From assembly GCA_031772625.1 (NCBI GenBank), contig CM062816.1:1672527172-1672591171 (forward strand): 64,000 nucleotides of DNA. The letters are read 5' to 3'. The notes below the pieces were generated by a model. That model saw only the letters and a list, made by a program, of their open reading frames with translations, searched no databases and was not told where the DNA came from. This document shows, piece by piece, positions 1 through 12,299 of this stretch (the stretch's first letter is position 1; every line of letters starts with the position of its first letter). The translations under genes and the position numbers were made by a program. This DNA is from Pinus tabuliformis (lineage: Eukaryota > Streptophyta > Pinopsida > Pinales > Pinaceae).

Positions 1-827
1 CCCTTCCAACCCATTCCTTCCCCGTCAGACCTAAACGTATGGTCACAGGCCTTCTCGGCAGCAACAATTACCCAAGGTGGTGCGAGTGTTTCAGGAGAAG
101 GACCGACTAACTTGGGTCAAACAACACAAGGATTGCTACCTAAATAAATAGGAATCCTCGTGATTTCCCCCTCCTATACAGCATTCCAACTAGTCGGCTC
201 AGCCCCTCCTTCAAGTTGCTTCATTGGAATTCTCATACTGGACCACGCTTTAGAAGGAAATTGTTCTCATTCAGAAGACATTGGCCTTGAGGAAGGAGAG
301 CAAGCAGCTAAAGCAGGGCCAAAACATCCAAAAAAATCAAGGAATTCAAAAATCAGAGAAAGGGACAAGCGGTTAATCTTCGGAGAAGGAATCTCTATGG
401 CTCAAGCGGTCCTCACGGAGAGCACGGTGTTAGTTGGAAGGGTGAGAGGCTGAAATTACCCCCGATACACCTTCGAAAGTGGACAACAGAAATTTGGGGG
501 AATCTCCTCATATAGCTCCCAAGTATCCTCTCTCTTTCCAGGGGCTGGTATGCTCTTATTTTCGCTCATCCAAACCAGGTAGATTGGGTCCTCGCGTGGT
601 ACTGGCACATCAAGATGACACCAGTTCTATTGAAGCGATGGTCGCCAATGTTTGACCCAGAAAAGGAAAATCATGGAGCGGGGCTAATCTAGGTCCGATT
701 TCCTGCTCTCTCATTACAATTTTGGGGGGGAAGAAATCTTCAAGGTAATAGGAGATGATTTGGGTGTCTATCTAGATCATGAAGAACCTACCAAGACATA
801 GGATGCCTAGCATTAGCATGTATTCTA

Positions 828-1058
828 GTGCATCTAGATACCAGGGAAGGTCTGGTAGAGAGATACCTACTTCAGATGGGCGACATCACTCGGAGGCAAA
901 TTCTAGATTACGAAGGCATTCCCTTCTTTTTCCGTAAATGTCACAAAGTGGGGCATTTATATAAAGACTATCTAAGAATTTCAGGGCAGAATCAGATCCT
1001 GGCCAAAGTGTTGGTCTCAGCCTCCACTCAAACTCTGTATTCAAATTTCAATTCCTAA
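828..1058 (+). pseudogene. LINE ORF1 fragment with degenerate CCHC knuckle
   Basis: The frame includes YEGIPFFFRKCHKVGHLYKD, which matches the end of plant LINE ORF1 proteins where a CX2CX4HX4C zinc knuckle binds element RNA. The first cysteine and the last position are changed (FRKCHKVGHLYKDY), so zinc binding is probably lost. It lies about 560 bases upstream of the endonuclease. The stretch between (1060-1620), rich in proline and serine codons, is probably the ORF1 tail. Broken and not expected to be functional. Confidence 0.6.
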
Positions 1059-1621
1059 TTTGACCTCCAAGAAAGTACTCTTCCCTCTAGTCTAACTCCG
1101 CAGCAAGCCGTAGCTCACCATTTTGCAAGGGCATCGGATCGACCCCCTGAAAAATCTAGATCCTGGGACACGGCTTTCGTGGGTACTCCTTTCTCCACTC
1201 TTCCTCTTTTTTCTCATTCTATTGAAGGTTGAGTAAATTTATCATCTTCTTTGAACTATGTCATCTCTCACGCTGAAGTTAATAAGTTATGTTCATCAAT
1301 TTGTCCTATTCCCGTTGTGCCCCCCTCACTGTCCTCCCCCATTCCCCAACCCTCTGTGGATAGGACCACCTGCCCGCTCGATGATCACCCACTATCAAGT
1401 GGGCCTCACCGATATTTCCTCAGATCCCTTCCTGCTTCTCCCTCTTCAGTCTTCGGCCTAGACCTTGACCCCACTCCTTTAATTACTCTCAAGCCTCCGA
1501 GAGTTCGTCAATCAAAAATTTATAAGGCTATTAAAAGGGCTAGTGCTGAAGTAGCCTCTGAGGTCCAATCCCTAATCGACTGGGTTCTTAGAGCAAAGAG
1601 AAACCCTCACTCCTCTCCCCC

Positions 1622-2368
1622 ATGATCTGTCTCTCCTTTAATTATAGAGGTCTAGCCAACCCTGACAAAAATCTGGCTCTCAAGAGGCCCTATCTGTCTG
1701 AAAATCTAGATGTTATTTTCCTTCAAGAAACTCTAGGGGAACGTCACCAGATAAATAAGCTTCTCTTAAGTTTTCTCCCAACCTGGGATTTTCATTTTTT
1801 GGATGTGAAGGGTTGTTCTGGTGGCCACGCCTTGGGGTTTAACACTCATTCTACAAAAATACTCAACCTTTGAGGAGGAGAAGGTTTTCTTAGTGCAGAT
1901 ATCTGGTCTATGGAGCTCGGCAAACCATTTAGGATCATCAACATCTATGGCCCTTTCCAGAACAGAGAATTCTTCTGGAACAGAATCATGGAGGCTAATT
2001 TTATGAATCAAGATAATATCATTATTGGTGGAGATTTGAATTTCTCCCTCGGATCAGCAGAATCCTGGGGTTTCAGGGGTCAAAGTGATCATCTCAAAGC
2101 GTTTTTTGAAAACTTGTTGGATGCTCATGAATTTCTAAATATTGACCCTGTTAAACTCAAGCCAACTTGGAGGAATCACAGATTGGGGGTAGATGCCCTT
2201 GCTAGAAGATTGGACCAATTCTTGATCAAAGCCCCTCTTATGGCAAGTTTACTTCTCTTTCGTCAATGGGTGGGGAGTGGTGGGATCTCTTATCACTCTC
2301 CTATATTTCTGGAGCTCAAGGGTAGTATTTCTAAACCCTCTTCACCTTTTAAATTTAACTCCTCCTAG
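1622..2368 (+). pseudogene. LINE apurinic-type endonuclease domain, frameshifted
   Basis: The domain begins MICLSFNYRGLANPDKN, the usual start of plant LINE ORF2 endonuclease (normally WNxRGL). It continues with VIFLQETLGE, the metal-binding E region. After a frameshift near 1880 it resumes with IINIYGPFQNREFFWNRI, IIIGGDLNFSLGS (GDLN active-site motif), and ends around LDQFLIKAPL and a degenerated S-H-H-S-P-like YHSPIF. This endonuclease nicks target DNA to prime reverse transcription. At least one frameshift separates its halves, so it is a relic. Confidence 0.85.
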
Positions 2369-2974
2369 TTGTTGGAGCCGAGTTTCAGGAACTTGGTCTT
2401 GGCCACTTGGATCCATTGCTCCCTGAATGAAACCTCCTCCCCAGGGGAGCTCTTTGCAAAAAATTTAGCAGTTCGAAAAGGAAAAACAATAACCTAGGCC
2501 AGATTAAAATAAAGAAAAGAAGATGAATATCTTCAAAGAATTGAAAAGGCTCTACTAGCCTTCAAAGAATCAACTCCCACAGGATCGAACTCGGTAGAAC
2601 AAAAGTTGCAACTAATTCAACTAGAAACTGACAGAATAAAGCTTCTTCACTTAAAAGAAGAAACCTGGAGGCTCAAGAGCATAGCAATCTAGCTCAAAGC
2701 AGGTGATTAAAATTAAAATTTCTTTCAACAATATGCAAGGGGTTGAAAATCCATTAACTCAATCTGGGAATTACAAGACTCGGAAGGAAGGAAAGCGGGC
2801 AATTTTAAACAACTAGCTGACATGGGGATTAGAAATTACTCTAATATCTACAAAGCCCCCATTGGAATAACCCTTCCAAGCATCATTCGCACTGCTAAAG
2901 CTCTACCCAAATTCATCAAGCCGAAGGAAATTGAAGAACTAAACTCTTAGGTTACTAGAGAATAGCTTGAAGTT

Positions 2975-4246
2975 GTGCTGAAGTGCTTTCATAAGGATAA
3001 GAGCTCGGGGCCTGATGGGTGGTCGGTTGAATTCTTCAGTTCCTTTTTAGATTTAATTGGAGATGATCTCATCCAAACCATTGAAGAAAGCCGAAAGTCT
3101 GGCAGAATTTTGGAGGCCTTCAACTCGACTTTCCTAGCCCTTATACCCAAATCTAATAACCCTTCCTCTTTTGAAGATTACAGACCCATATGCCTTTGCA
3201 ATAGAATTTACAAAATCATATCCAAAACAATAGCCCTCTGTATTACACCCTTTCTCTCCCAAATGATATCCAAGGAACAATTTTCCTTTCTCAGCCATCG
3301 CCAAATCCATGAAGCAATTGGTACTGCTCAGGAAGCTCTTCACTCGATTAAGAAGCTCCATAAAAAGTCTGTCATCCTGAAAATTGATCTTTCCAAAGCC
3401 TTTGATCATACCTGTTGGTCCTACCTCAGGATAACTCTCACTCACATTGGCTTCCCCTTTGATTTCATCAATTGGATCATGGGTTGTCTTACTTCAGTCT
3501 CCTTTAATATTTTCATCAATGGAGCAGCTTCTAGTTTCTTTCATGCAGAATGAGGCCTTAGGCAGGGATGTCCTCTCTCCTCGCTGCTCTTCCTCTCATC
3601 ATGGAAGGCTTTAGTAGACTCATAACAAAAGGCAGAGGAAGGCTCTTTGGCTGGATTCAAGCTCTCAGATATGTCCTTTATAACCCATCATTTATTTTTT
3701 GATGATGTTCTGATTTTTTTAAATGGATCTTTTCAAGACTCATATTCTTTCAAGGCTATTCTAGATCTTTTTTGTATAGCTACAGGCATGCAGCCAAATA
3801 TTGAAAAATCAACTATTATCATAGTTTCCTGCCAGCTGAATAAAGCAAGATTAGCTAGCCAATTTTTTGAATATGAGTGTCAAGATCTGGATGATGGTAT
3901 TAAATATTTGGGTTTCAGATTGAAACCAAATGGTTATCACATAGCAGATTGGACTTGGCTTATAGCCAGGATTGAAATTAGAATCAATATTTGGCAACAG
4001 AAATGGCTTTCTAGAGCAGGTAGGCTAACTCTCCTCAAGTCGGTCCTACAAGCTATTCCGGTTTACTGGATGTCGCTGGCCTCGATTCCCAAAGGCATTT
4101 TAAAAATAATTCAACAATTATGTTGTCGCTTCCTTTGGCCCAAACAAATTCCAGGGAGAACGTTTGCTTGGGTCTGTTGGAACAGCATTGACAAACCCAA
4201 AAAACTGGGGGGTTGGGGCATAAAAAAAATTGCATTTATTCGCTGA
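2975..4246 (+). pseudogene. LINE reverse transcriptase, broken
   Basis: Non-LTR RT motifs appear in order. DKSSGPDGWSVEFF is the plant L1 start motif, followed by FLALIPKSNNPSSFEDYRPI, then KIDLSKAFDHTCW (catalytic D in KIDLSKAFD; canonical FDxVxW). In a second frame comes HHLFFDDVLIFLNGS (FFDD in place of FADD), followed by the RT thumb region GIKYLGFRL and WLSRAGRLTLLKSVLQAIP. There is a stop near 3551 and a second frame from 3647, so the enzyme cannot be made as one chain. The region 2370-2974 is the degenerate linker between endonuclease and RT and contains several stops. Confidence 0.9.
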
Positions 4247-4345
4247 GGCTTTTGCTACAAAACTGGGCTGGCAAGTTATTAATTCCAGAAGTCTTTGGTA
4301 GGAAATCACTTATCATAAGTACATATATCCACTCTCAATTCTGGA

Positions 4346-5783
4346 ATGGATCCGTATACCTTCAGTTCCTATGGCTGGATCCTCCATAATTTGGAAAGCA
4401 TTATCTCAATCTATCTCTCTGATCAAGTGTGGTATGGCTTGGAAAGTTGGCAATGGAGTTCAAGTGAGGATTGGTTTGGACGCGTGGAGTGGATGTGGGA
4501 ATGGCCATATTCTCCCCTATCCTCTTTGCAATTTCCTTCAAGACTCAGGCATCACCCACTTATCACATATAACAGATGATATTCAGGACAGGTGGCAAAA
4601 CCAGACCTAGAAGGACCACAGAATGCTCAACATTCTGGTAGTTTGGGTTGATGATTGGCAGAGATTCAGAGGCTCATTAGACAAGGCCAATGTGCTTATA
4701 AATGACAATCAAGATGTCCTTATATGAGCATTGGATCCCCAAGGCAGATACTCCTCCAAATTAGGTTATGCTTATAAAATGTCAGCCAGACACACAGGTG
4801 ATTTCTCTTGGTGGTGGAGTCATATCTGGAAATTAAAGGCCCCTCCCAAATCTAGGCTTTTCATGTGGTGCATTTTAACAAACAAGGTTCCCACTGGACT
4901 AATGTTGAGGCATCGTGAAAACGATAGGCCTTCTAGATGATGTCTGTGTAGGATGCAGGAGGAAGATACTTCTCATCTCTTCTTTACATGTTGTATCTCG
5001 AAAGCCTTCTGGGAAAGGATCCTCACTTCACTAAATCTACATATTGATTGGTCAGGACGAGATATTGAAGAGGCTTGGCAAAGATGGTGGATAAAAGCCA
5101 ACTCTCAGAAAACTAGATGCCTTCCACTGCTAATTTGCTGGGGAATCTGGCTTAACAAGAACAAATCCATTTTCAAGAATGCCAAAATAGATTGGGACTC
5201 CTCTAGTATTTTTCTGTTGGCTTTATACAATTCGCTCCCGGAGGACCAGGACATCCGACCCCCTCGGATCATTACCCAGGAATCCATAGACATAAACTCC
5301 CCCTGGGGTTATTTTGATGGCTCAGCACAAGCTGAAGGCTGTGGTGGAGGGGCGGTGCTGCATATGGATAATATAGTGTCTTATAGAATCAAGTTTGGCC
5401 TTGGCAGAGGCACCAACAACTATGTTGAATTGAGCAGTCTAAAATACCTTCTCCTTTTTGCAAAAGAACAAAATTGTCAACAACTTCAGATATTCGGAGA
5501 CTCGCATCCCATAATTACCTGGACAAATGAAGTTAATCATTGTCACTTGCACACACTTAGAGATATTTTGATTGATATCCTTTCTCTAAAGTCCCAATTT
5601 GATTCATTTGCATGCTCGCATATATACAAGGAAAGGAATGAGATCATTGATCATTTATCCAAAGAGGCAGTGCAGCTGAACAGAGGTCAATGGAAGATAC
5701 AGGAATACAAGGGCGGCAGTTTCTATATTTACTATCATCATCCTTTTACGAACATGATTGGTTCCTATCAGAATGATCGCTAG
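4346..5783 (+). pseudogene. LINE post-RT zinc region plus RNase H
   Basis: The section at 4731-5050 carries the zf-RVT signature: WWSHIWKLKAPPKSRLFMW, then a cysteine/histidine cluster (CLCRMQEEDTSHLFFTCC), interrupted by one stop near 4938. It runs into an RNase H domain at about 5290-5760 that keeps WGYFDGSAQ (first D), NNYVELSSLKYLL (E), IFGDSHPI (second D) and a terminal IDHLSKEA (last D). RNase H-bearing L1 elements are a known plant lineage. The C-terminal 276-codon frame (4953-5783) is open, so it is the best-preserved part of the copy. Confidence 0.85.
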
Positions 5784-6097
5784 ATCATTCAGCAGCTTCT
5801 CTTTTACTTTCTCAGTTTATGTATATAACTTACCAGTTTTCAGTATATTTTTGGACAAAACTCATATTCTCAGAAACTTACTGGACTTCTCATAATTTTA
5901 TTATCAGTAAGCATCATAATAGTTTTTGTAAAGTTTATAATAGCTCTAAATAGTACTCCCTTTTTGCTAACAACAATTCATATCTGCAATATCATACAAC
6001 ATGTAATTTTCTTATCTTTTTAATGAAAATTACGCTTTTTCCGAGGAAAAAAAACAAGGGAAATACCTAAGATTAATGCAGTGTTGGAAGACTGACA

Positions 6098-7110
6098 AGA
6101 AAATTATCAACCCATCATGATTGAAACGGAAAGCAAAATGTTTAAGCATGATGTTTGATTTTGATAGATCTTGGCGCCAATCTAAGTTACATAAGTCCTA
6201 GAGTAGTAGATCTATGTCAGTTACAAACTAAGAAATTTAAAAATCCCTGGTTAGTTCAACTCGCCACAGGAGCCAAGAGGTGGGTGGGAACTAAGGTGGA
6301 GGATTGTTCCATTGAAATAGCAAATCAAATCATTAAGGTGAATTTAAATATTTTACCTTTAGGTTCGTATGACATTTTAATAGGAATGGACTGGTTGGAA
6401 GCTCATTGGTCTTTAGTAAATTGTAAGGAAAAGACTGTCAACTTTTTGGATGATGAAGGTATTAGAAGAGAACTGCAGGGTATTAAGAGGCCAGTATAGT
6501 TAAGACCCATCATTGCTTCCCAACTAGGGAAGTTTTTTAGAAAAGGTTGTCGTGTCTATGCAGTACAAGTGGGTTACACTAAAAATGATAATTTAGCCCC
6601 TGAGTTAAAGAATATGCTGATAATTCAAGAGTTCGTAGACGCGTTTCTTGAGAAAATACCGGGGCTACCACCTAAAAGAGATATTGATTTCACCATAGAA
6701 TTAATGCCTGGAGTAACCCCAGTTTCAAAGGCTCCTTATAGGATGAGTGTGCCTGAACTTACAGAATTGAAAATACAACTCCAAGAACTGTTGGATAAGA
6801 ATTACATACACCCCATTCTATCACCCTAGGGAGCACTAGCATTATTTGTAAGGAAAAAATATGCCACCTTGCGATTGTGCATTGATTATCGTCAATTAAA
6901 TAAATTAACCATTAAAAATAAATATCCATTACCTAGAATTAACAACCTATTTGATCAGTTCAAAGGTGCTAAGATATTTTCGAAGATTGATCTAAGATCA
7001 GGGTATCATCAAATCTAAATAAAACAAGAATACATATGCAAGACTGCTTTTACTACCCGTTATGGGCACTATGAATTTGTGGTCCTACCTTTTGGACTGA
7101 CCAATTCCCC
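6098..7110 (+). pseudogene. Ty3/gypsy protease-RT remnant
   Basis: An aspartic protease frame (6155-6499) reads LIDLGANLSYIS; the canonical DSGA has become DLGA. It contains the family's YDILIGMDWLEAHW. A short RT N-terminus follows (6569-6829) with the usual DIDFTIELMPGVTPVSKAPY. After a stop come [23 protein letters not shown] and [21 protein letters not shown], which are RT motifs 2 to 4. The polyprotein then stops abruptly in the middle of RT, before the YxDD catalytic box, and jumps to integrase at about 7110. The left end touches the LINE tail, so the 5' LTR and gag are absent here. Confidence 0.88.
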
Positions 7111-8174
7111 TACAAGGCTACTCATTTTATTCCAGTTCAGTCAACTTACAAGGTTGTGCAAATAGTTGACATTTTTATGAGAGAAATTTTCAGGTTGCAT
7201 GGGATTCCTAAAGTGGTTATCTCAGACCAGGATGTAAATTTCACCTCCACATTTTGGAAGGCATTATTCATTGGCCTAGGCACTCAGGTACAATTCAGTA
7301 CTGCTTACCATCCACAAACAGATGGACAGACTAAGCGCATAAATCAAGTGCTAGAGGATATGCTTAGAATGTATGTAATGCAGCAACCCACAAAATGGGA
7401 GGAATACATACATCTGGTGGAGTTTGCGTACAATAATGCTTATCATGCATCATTGAAAATGAGTCTGTTTGAGGTACTGTATGGAAGAAAGTGTCGAATT
7501 CCAGTTAACTGGAATAGCCCAGAGGATAAATTTATGTTGGGACCAGATATGCTAAAAGATATGGAGACTACAGTGAAAAGAGTACGGTCTAATTTGAAGA
7601 CCGTGCAAGACCGACAAAAGAGTTATGCTGACTAAAAAAGATCTTATCGAGAGTTCTAGGTGGGAGATCATGTTTATTTAAGGGTAAAACCCAAAAGAAG
7701 TACTCTAAGATGGAGTGGATGTTCTAAATTGGCCCCACGGTTTTGCGAACCTTTCCAAATCATTGCACGAATCAGTCTGGTAGCATATCAGCTAGCTTTA
7801 CCTGGACATATTTGTGTTCATAACATATTTCATGTCTCCTTACTAAAAATATATATATATATACATGATCCTAGCCATATAATTCATTGGAAAGACATTC
7901 AGGTAGAGTAATTAAATGAATTTAAGTTCCTCTTTTAGATCTTTGGTAGTCTTACCATTATCAACCTGATGTGAATGTATTGAATGCAGGTCGAACCAGA
8001 TGGGGAGTTCATGGTCGAACCCCTATGTATTCTCGATCGGAGAGAAACAATATTGTGGAGACGAGTTACCCCCAAGTTAAGGTGCAATGGCAGCACTTTA
8101 GCCCGGAAGAGGCTACTTGGGAGGATGAACAAGTCATGCAAGAAGCTTACCTAGACCTATTCCAAGGAGAGTGA
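7111..8174 (+). pseudogene. Ty3/gypsy integrase and chromodomain remnant
   Basis: The frame starts inside the integrase core ([15 protein letters not shown]) and includes VVISDQDVNFTSTFWKALF (second catalytic D) and the AYHPQTDGQTKRINQVLEDM segment, where the usual catalytic E of the ERINxxLE motif is replaced (TKRINQVLE). A stop near 7633 separates the GPY/F-like part (7660-7911), which contains a TA microsatellite around 7848-7862. A chromodomain tail follows at about 8050-8174 (VKVQWQHFSPEEATWE). The chromodomain places the element in the chromovirus clade. It ends 36 bases before the polypurine tract. Confidence 0.85.
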
Positions 8175-8198
8175 ACACTAAGGACGGTGTTCCAATCG

Positions 8199-8210
8199 AG
8201 AGGGGGAAGA
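8199..8210 (+). other. Polypurine tract of gypsy element
   Basis: AGAGGGGGAAGA lies directly before TGTGATGACC, the putative 3' LTR start, and shortly after the chromodomain frame. That is the expected place for the plus-strand primer. Confidence 0.75.
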
Positions 8211-9245
8211 TGTGATGACCCCTGGTAATTCTGAATTACTGTAGTTAAATAGTTTGGTTCAGAAGTTATCAACCAAGTATGGTTAAAAGACAAGGATAAT
8301 ATTCGTAAAATGGAACATGTGTTGATTTTATTTATAATATAACATGATTATCTTTTTTTTTGTTAACTATGGTTGAAGAGAAATGCTAGAGTAAGCATAC
8401 CCCAGGCAGTTAAATAGTTATGAGTAGTTATCTACTTAGATCCCTTCTGAAAACAAAAACCTCAAAAAATAAGGGCCAAAAGGGTATGAGGAACCTGAGG
8501 CGAGAAGGAGGAAAAAGTATAGAAGTGGAAATGACTCAATAGCTGGATGGCCAGTGGAGTCTATTTTGGAGTTGTGGCTCAAGATCTATGGCTAAGTCTG
8601 GTAGTGACCAGATAGCTTAGTAGAAATCGTAAAAGATTGTTTTCGAAACTGCTTTGGGATAGCTAGTTCGGGGGGAAGGCACAGTAAGGACTGGCCTTAC
8701 GGTTGGGTGGACTATATCTCTTCCTTGTGGCTTGAGTTTTTTTTAGAGAAAGAGGTAAATAGGAACTGGAAGTTCTTATTTGTATTTACTATGATGTGAA
8801 TAGTGTGGAAATAATGTTCTTATTTCTGTGCATTGTTGAGCATGTGAAAGTATGTTCTTATTTTCATGTGTTTTTATGGCAATGAGACAGTAGAGATATT
8901 CTTGCCTTATGTATATTTAATGCTATCATATAGAGGAAGTCTATGTGAAAATGCAGGATATATGTATAGATTATGTTATTTTCTTTCAAAATAGAGACCA
9001 GATAAAATAAAAGGAAACTAAACATTGGAAATTGTTTGAGATTTAATGAGATGGCACGAATGAGAATAGCAAGAGAAGCTATGCCCATTCCACTACCCAT
9101 GGGTAGTGGTTAAACCTTAGGACAGAGATAATAATTAAGTTAGGAGGAATGAGAAAAGAACCTCCAAGAGAGTTAGTTTCAAGGTCATGTCATTATCCAG
9201 CCTAGAACAGTCCCTCAAGGACTCTGGTGCAGTCTCAGGCATGAC
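8211..9245 (+). mobile_element. Putative 3' LTR of the collapsed gypsy element
   Basis: It starts with TGTGATGACCCC right after the polypurine tract. The right end is not fixed by a second copy. CATGACA at about 9245 is one possible CA terminus, giving about 1.0 kb. No second LTR is visible in the window, so the end is an estimate. The sequence has no coding potential. Confidence 0.55.
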
Positions 9246-10800
9246 ATTATGAACTGAACTTATAAAAAATAGAAAAAAATTAAATTAACCAATAATGTTA
9301 TCATGCACAGTTAACCGTATAATGAAATTCATATAAATGGCACAAAATTTATGACTATTCTACAGAAATTATCTTCATGTACAAACTGTAAAATACCCAG
9401 CAAATATAGTCCAGTTAATTAATTCCGCTCAATACAAGAAACGAGTTGTAAACTCAAAAGTGTTGTGGAACTCATTAAAAGTATACAATGTTGTCTAAAC
9501 AAGTTTTCTTCGCCAAAAATCATAACATAGTCCATAAACAGGAGCAGAGTAGAGCTTCGAGAATCCACGAGAATTACTTTCAACAGTGGAATCAAAATAC
9601 ATAAATGCATAAAACTTTGCAATGGAAAAGCCTCAGAATTAAATATTTATCCATTACAGTCATGTTTAAAAATATTGGTATCATATAAAACCCTTAGGGA
9701 ACTTGAAACAGATTCTTGCGGTCGACTAAACCAAAACCTTGAACCCAAAGATAATCAATGAAATGCATCTAGGCTCAAATGGCCAAACATCAGAGTACCT
9801 GGCGGTTTGCAAAGAGGTCAAAACCCTTACGCCAGCATTGAGGTCCCCTCAAACTTAAGTGTCGGAAGTGGGTTTCGACTGCAAAAACATGCCCACTGAA
9901 ATTATTAAGAAACTCATAATACAAGGAAGTAAATATCCACAAAAGATTACCCAGAAATTGTGTGACTCAGAATTTACCTTTGCATAGGTGACTGAGCAGA
10001 AGAAATCATTTCAAATGTTGAAAACATATCTTCAGGAGTCGAATTTAACCCCCCTCCTTCTATTCCAAGAATCAAGCATTTGAAATAGTAAACAACGAAG
10101 GGAAAATTGATATGAACCTTGAAAAGAATGAAAAAACCCTGAATTGATACGACCTAGCAGTAGGACTTCAAGCTGGTAAAGGCAGCCATGAAGAATCTAG
10201 AGGCATTGATCAAATTTTTGTATTGTTGCATAAGAGGGTTCCCAAACTCTACAATAGTTGGCACAAATGAACAATGGACAAACCGGTTTGCAAGGGTAGT
10301 TGCATAACCCTCAAATCCAACAAACCTCCACCATTGGATGGGCATCTCCATCATGAACCCTTAATGTAAGTTCCCACTCTCGAGACGGACAGGTGTAGGG
10401 TTAACATAAACTTCCAAAGATCTCCCACTTGAGTTTGATACATCGGTAGTAGTATCAATTAAATCGAAAATCAAATCACCTTAAGTCATATGCAATTGGG
10501 TGTGTTGATACACAACTTCCAGATGGCTCTATGCGAGGACAAATATCTAGGGCATTAAATAGCCTAAGGTGTATTCAACTATATCGCAATCATCCATGTA
10601 TTAAAATTGTTCAATGCATAATGTTAACACTAATATCAAATGTAACATATGTCATATATAAATAGAACCAATGTGTGTTCTGACAGGTAGTAATTGTAAT
10701 TTCTACAGTAATCTTGTTATATACTGGTGGCATAACATTCCTTTTTCACTTATATGCATTTGGTGGTAAATGTCATGGTTAGTGTATAGGTACATTACAC
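9246..10800. other. No supportable gene
   Basis: AT-rich sequence without recognisable domains. A short minus-strand reading frame at 10154-10354 (66 codons) and another at 9419-9622 look protein-like in composition, but I do not recognise either and neither has clear splice context. Confidence 0.4.
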
Positions 10801-11045
10801 TCTAGCATTGCATTTCTCTCTAACTCTAGTGCCTTTTTTTTTCAAATGTATGTCATTTCTGTGTTGTACGAGGATTTTATTTACAAGCGTCTTTATTTCC
10901 TAGCCTCTAGCATTGCATTTCTTTATAACTTTGTTACTTATGCCTTTCTTTTCAAATGTATGTCATTTCTTTGTTGTACGCGGATTTTATTTACAAGTGT
11001 CTTTATTTCCTAGCCTCTAGCATTGCATTTATTTATATCTTTGTT
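10801..11045 (+). repeat. Tandem repeat, 105-120 bp unit, two copies plus partial third
   Basis: Units begin with TCTAGCATTGCATTT at 10801, 10906 and 11026. Each full unit contains CAAATGTATGTCATTTCT and GGATTTTATTTACAAG. The first is shorter (105 bp) than the second (120 bp), with small indels in a T-rich stretch. The third copy is truncated after about 25 bases. Confidence 0.9.
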
Positions 11046-11869
11046 ACTTATTCCCCCACCCAGCATAACAATTTTTGGTGGTGATCATTCCTCCTGAAAT
11101 CTTGGGGAATCATGGAAGATTATAAGTGTAACCATTGCCACCTTTACTTGTCCACTATTTGGGACTCCAACTACTTAAATAGTTAAAGCATAGTAACCTA
11201 ACTACTCAGGTGTTGGTTCCCGTAATATTTCTAAATAAAAACAGCGTTTTATTTATTATTTCACATAAATATTTACAAATGTTATTTCAAACTTAGTCTT
11301 AGCCCTATGGCCATTGTTTCTAACGTAAATAGTTATAATAAAACATAAAATCATAAAGTCTTGTAAAAGTAAATGCAACAAGGATATTACATAACATTTA
11401 AATCAAATGTTAATAACCAAAATCATAAATAAATTATTTCAATGTCCACCATAGTTTTAAATTAAAATTATATTTATATAGAAAAAACATAGAATAAAGT
11501 GAGAAATAAATAATTGATGGAAAAAAAATTAGTGTTGGTCATTCAATACATTTATGTAATTTTTTAATATTTAAAATGAAGTTGAAACATGGGATTTAAA
11601 AAATATACTAATACTAATAAATTATTGTTTATAAATATTTTAATATCTATATTAGTCCAAATAAATTTATAATATCAATTTTAGATATACAGAATATAGA
11701 ATGATTGTTTAAAAAAAAAAATATGCAATATCTTGGATGCTTAATTTAGAGTTCATAAATATTTTTCAATCATATACATGTATATTAAAAACATAAATCT
11801 TTTTTTAACTCCAAATTTTATATATAATTTTGAAACTTTCAATTGAAAGCCACGTAACCTATTCAAAAT
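11046..11869. other. AT-rich non-coding stretch
   Basis: Long A/T runs with no open reading frame or motif that I can support. It ends at the 37-bp tandem duplication. Confidence 0.5.
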
Positions 11870-11943
11870 ACGCTAGTAATCTTTTACTGCAAGCATGCTC
11901 GTAAGTACGCTAGTAATCTTTTACTGCAAGCATGCTCGTAAGT
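11870..11943 (+). repeat. Perfect 37-bp tandem duplication
   Basis: A 37-base unit starting ACGCTAGTAATC and ending CTCGTAAGT occurs at 11870-11906 and again at 11907-11943 without mismatch. A third short echo (CATGCTCGTAAG) occurs at about 11977-11988. Confidence 0.95.
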
Positions 11944-12033
11944 ATTAAAAGAAAGGCGGCGAGGTCTCACGATTTCATGCTCGTAAGCTTTAAAGTCTCA
12001 GAATTTTAAGTGTTTCGGGGTTTTTAGGGTTTC

Positions 12034-12276
12034 TTGAAATTGTTAAATCTCTTTCTACCTTTATTCCAACATTCTCAATTTCAGTTTAAAAAATCAACAT
12101 CGGGAAGAAATTATGACCCGCCAAAACGGCCATTCTTTTACTCTCGAAGATTCTTGAGGGTACTGAACTTATTTTTAAGACAGAAAAATCACCATCAGGA
12201 AGAAATTGTGATCTGCCTCAACAAATCCAGAGAGGAGACGCAGGCCGGCGGTCATTCTTTTATTCTTGTACCTTAA
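12034..12276 (+). other. Unrecognised small ORF after a TTTAGGGTTT-like leader
   Basis: An 80-codon frame opens just after TTTTTAGGGTTTC, a motif common in plant 5' leaders. The protein is basic with no domain I know. The nucleotide sequence contains an imperfect internal repeat (AAAAATCAACATCGGGAAGAAATT and a related segment about 75 bases later). It may be a leader exon of a lost gene or a chance ORF, so no function is proposed. Confidence 0.2.
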
Positions 12277-12299
12277 CCTCCGGCCGTAGGGTTGGCAGA

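Larger units (their letters stand above)
1..6054 (+). mobile_element. Degenerate L1-type LINE with RNase H, left end outside window
   Basis: A non-LTR retrotransposon read on the + strand. In order it shows an ORF1 remnant with a zinc-knuckle-like patch (828-1058), an AP-type endonuclease (1622-2368), a reverse transcriptase (2975-4246), a cysteine-rich post-RT region (4731-5050) and an RNase H (5290-5760). It ends in a 3' terminus ending TTACGCTTTTTCCGAGG followed by eight A (around 6040-6054), as plant L1 elements commonly do. Many stops and frameshifts separate the domains, so the copy is dead. The 5' end and left target duplication are not in the window. Bases 1-827 contain only broken ORF1-like or leader sequence. 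Confidence 0.88.

Noticed and set aside
12034..12276. Novel small basic protein gene
   Set aside because: Only one short ORF with an internal nucleotide repeat. No support beyond the leader-like motif, so it is kept only as a low-confidence note.
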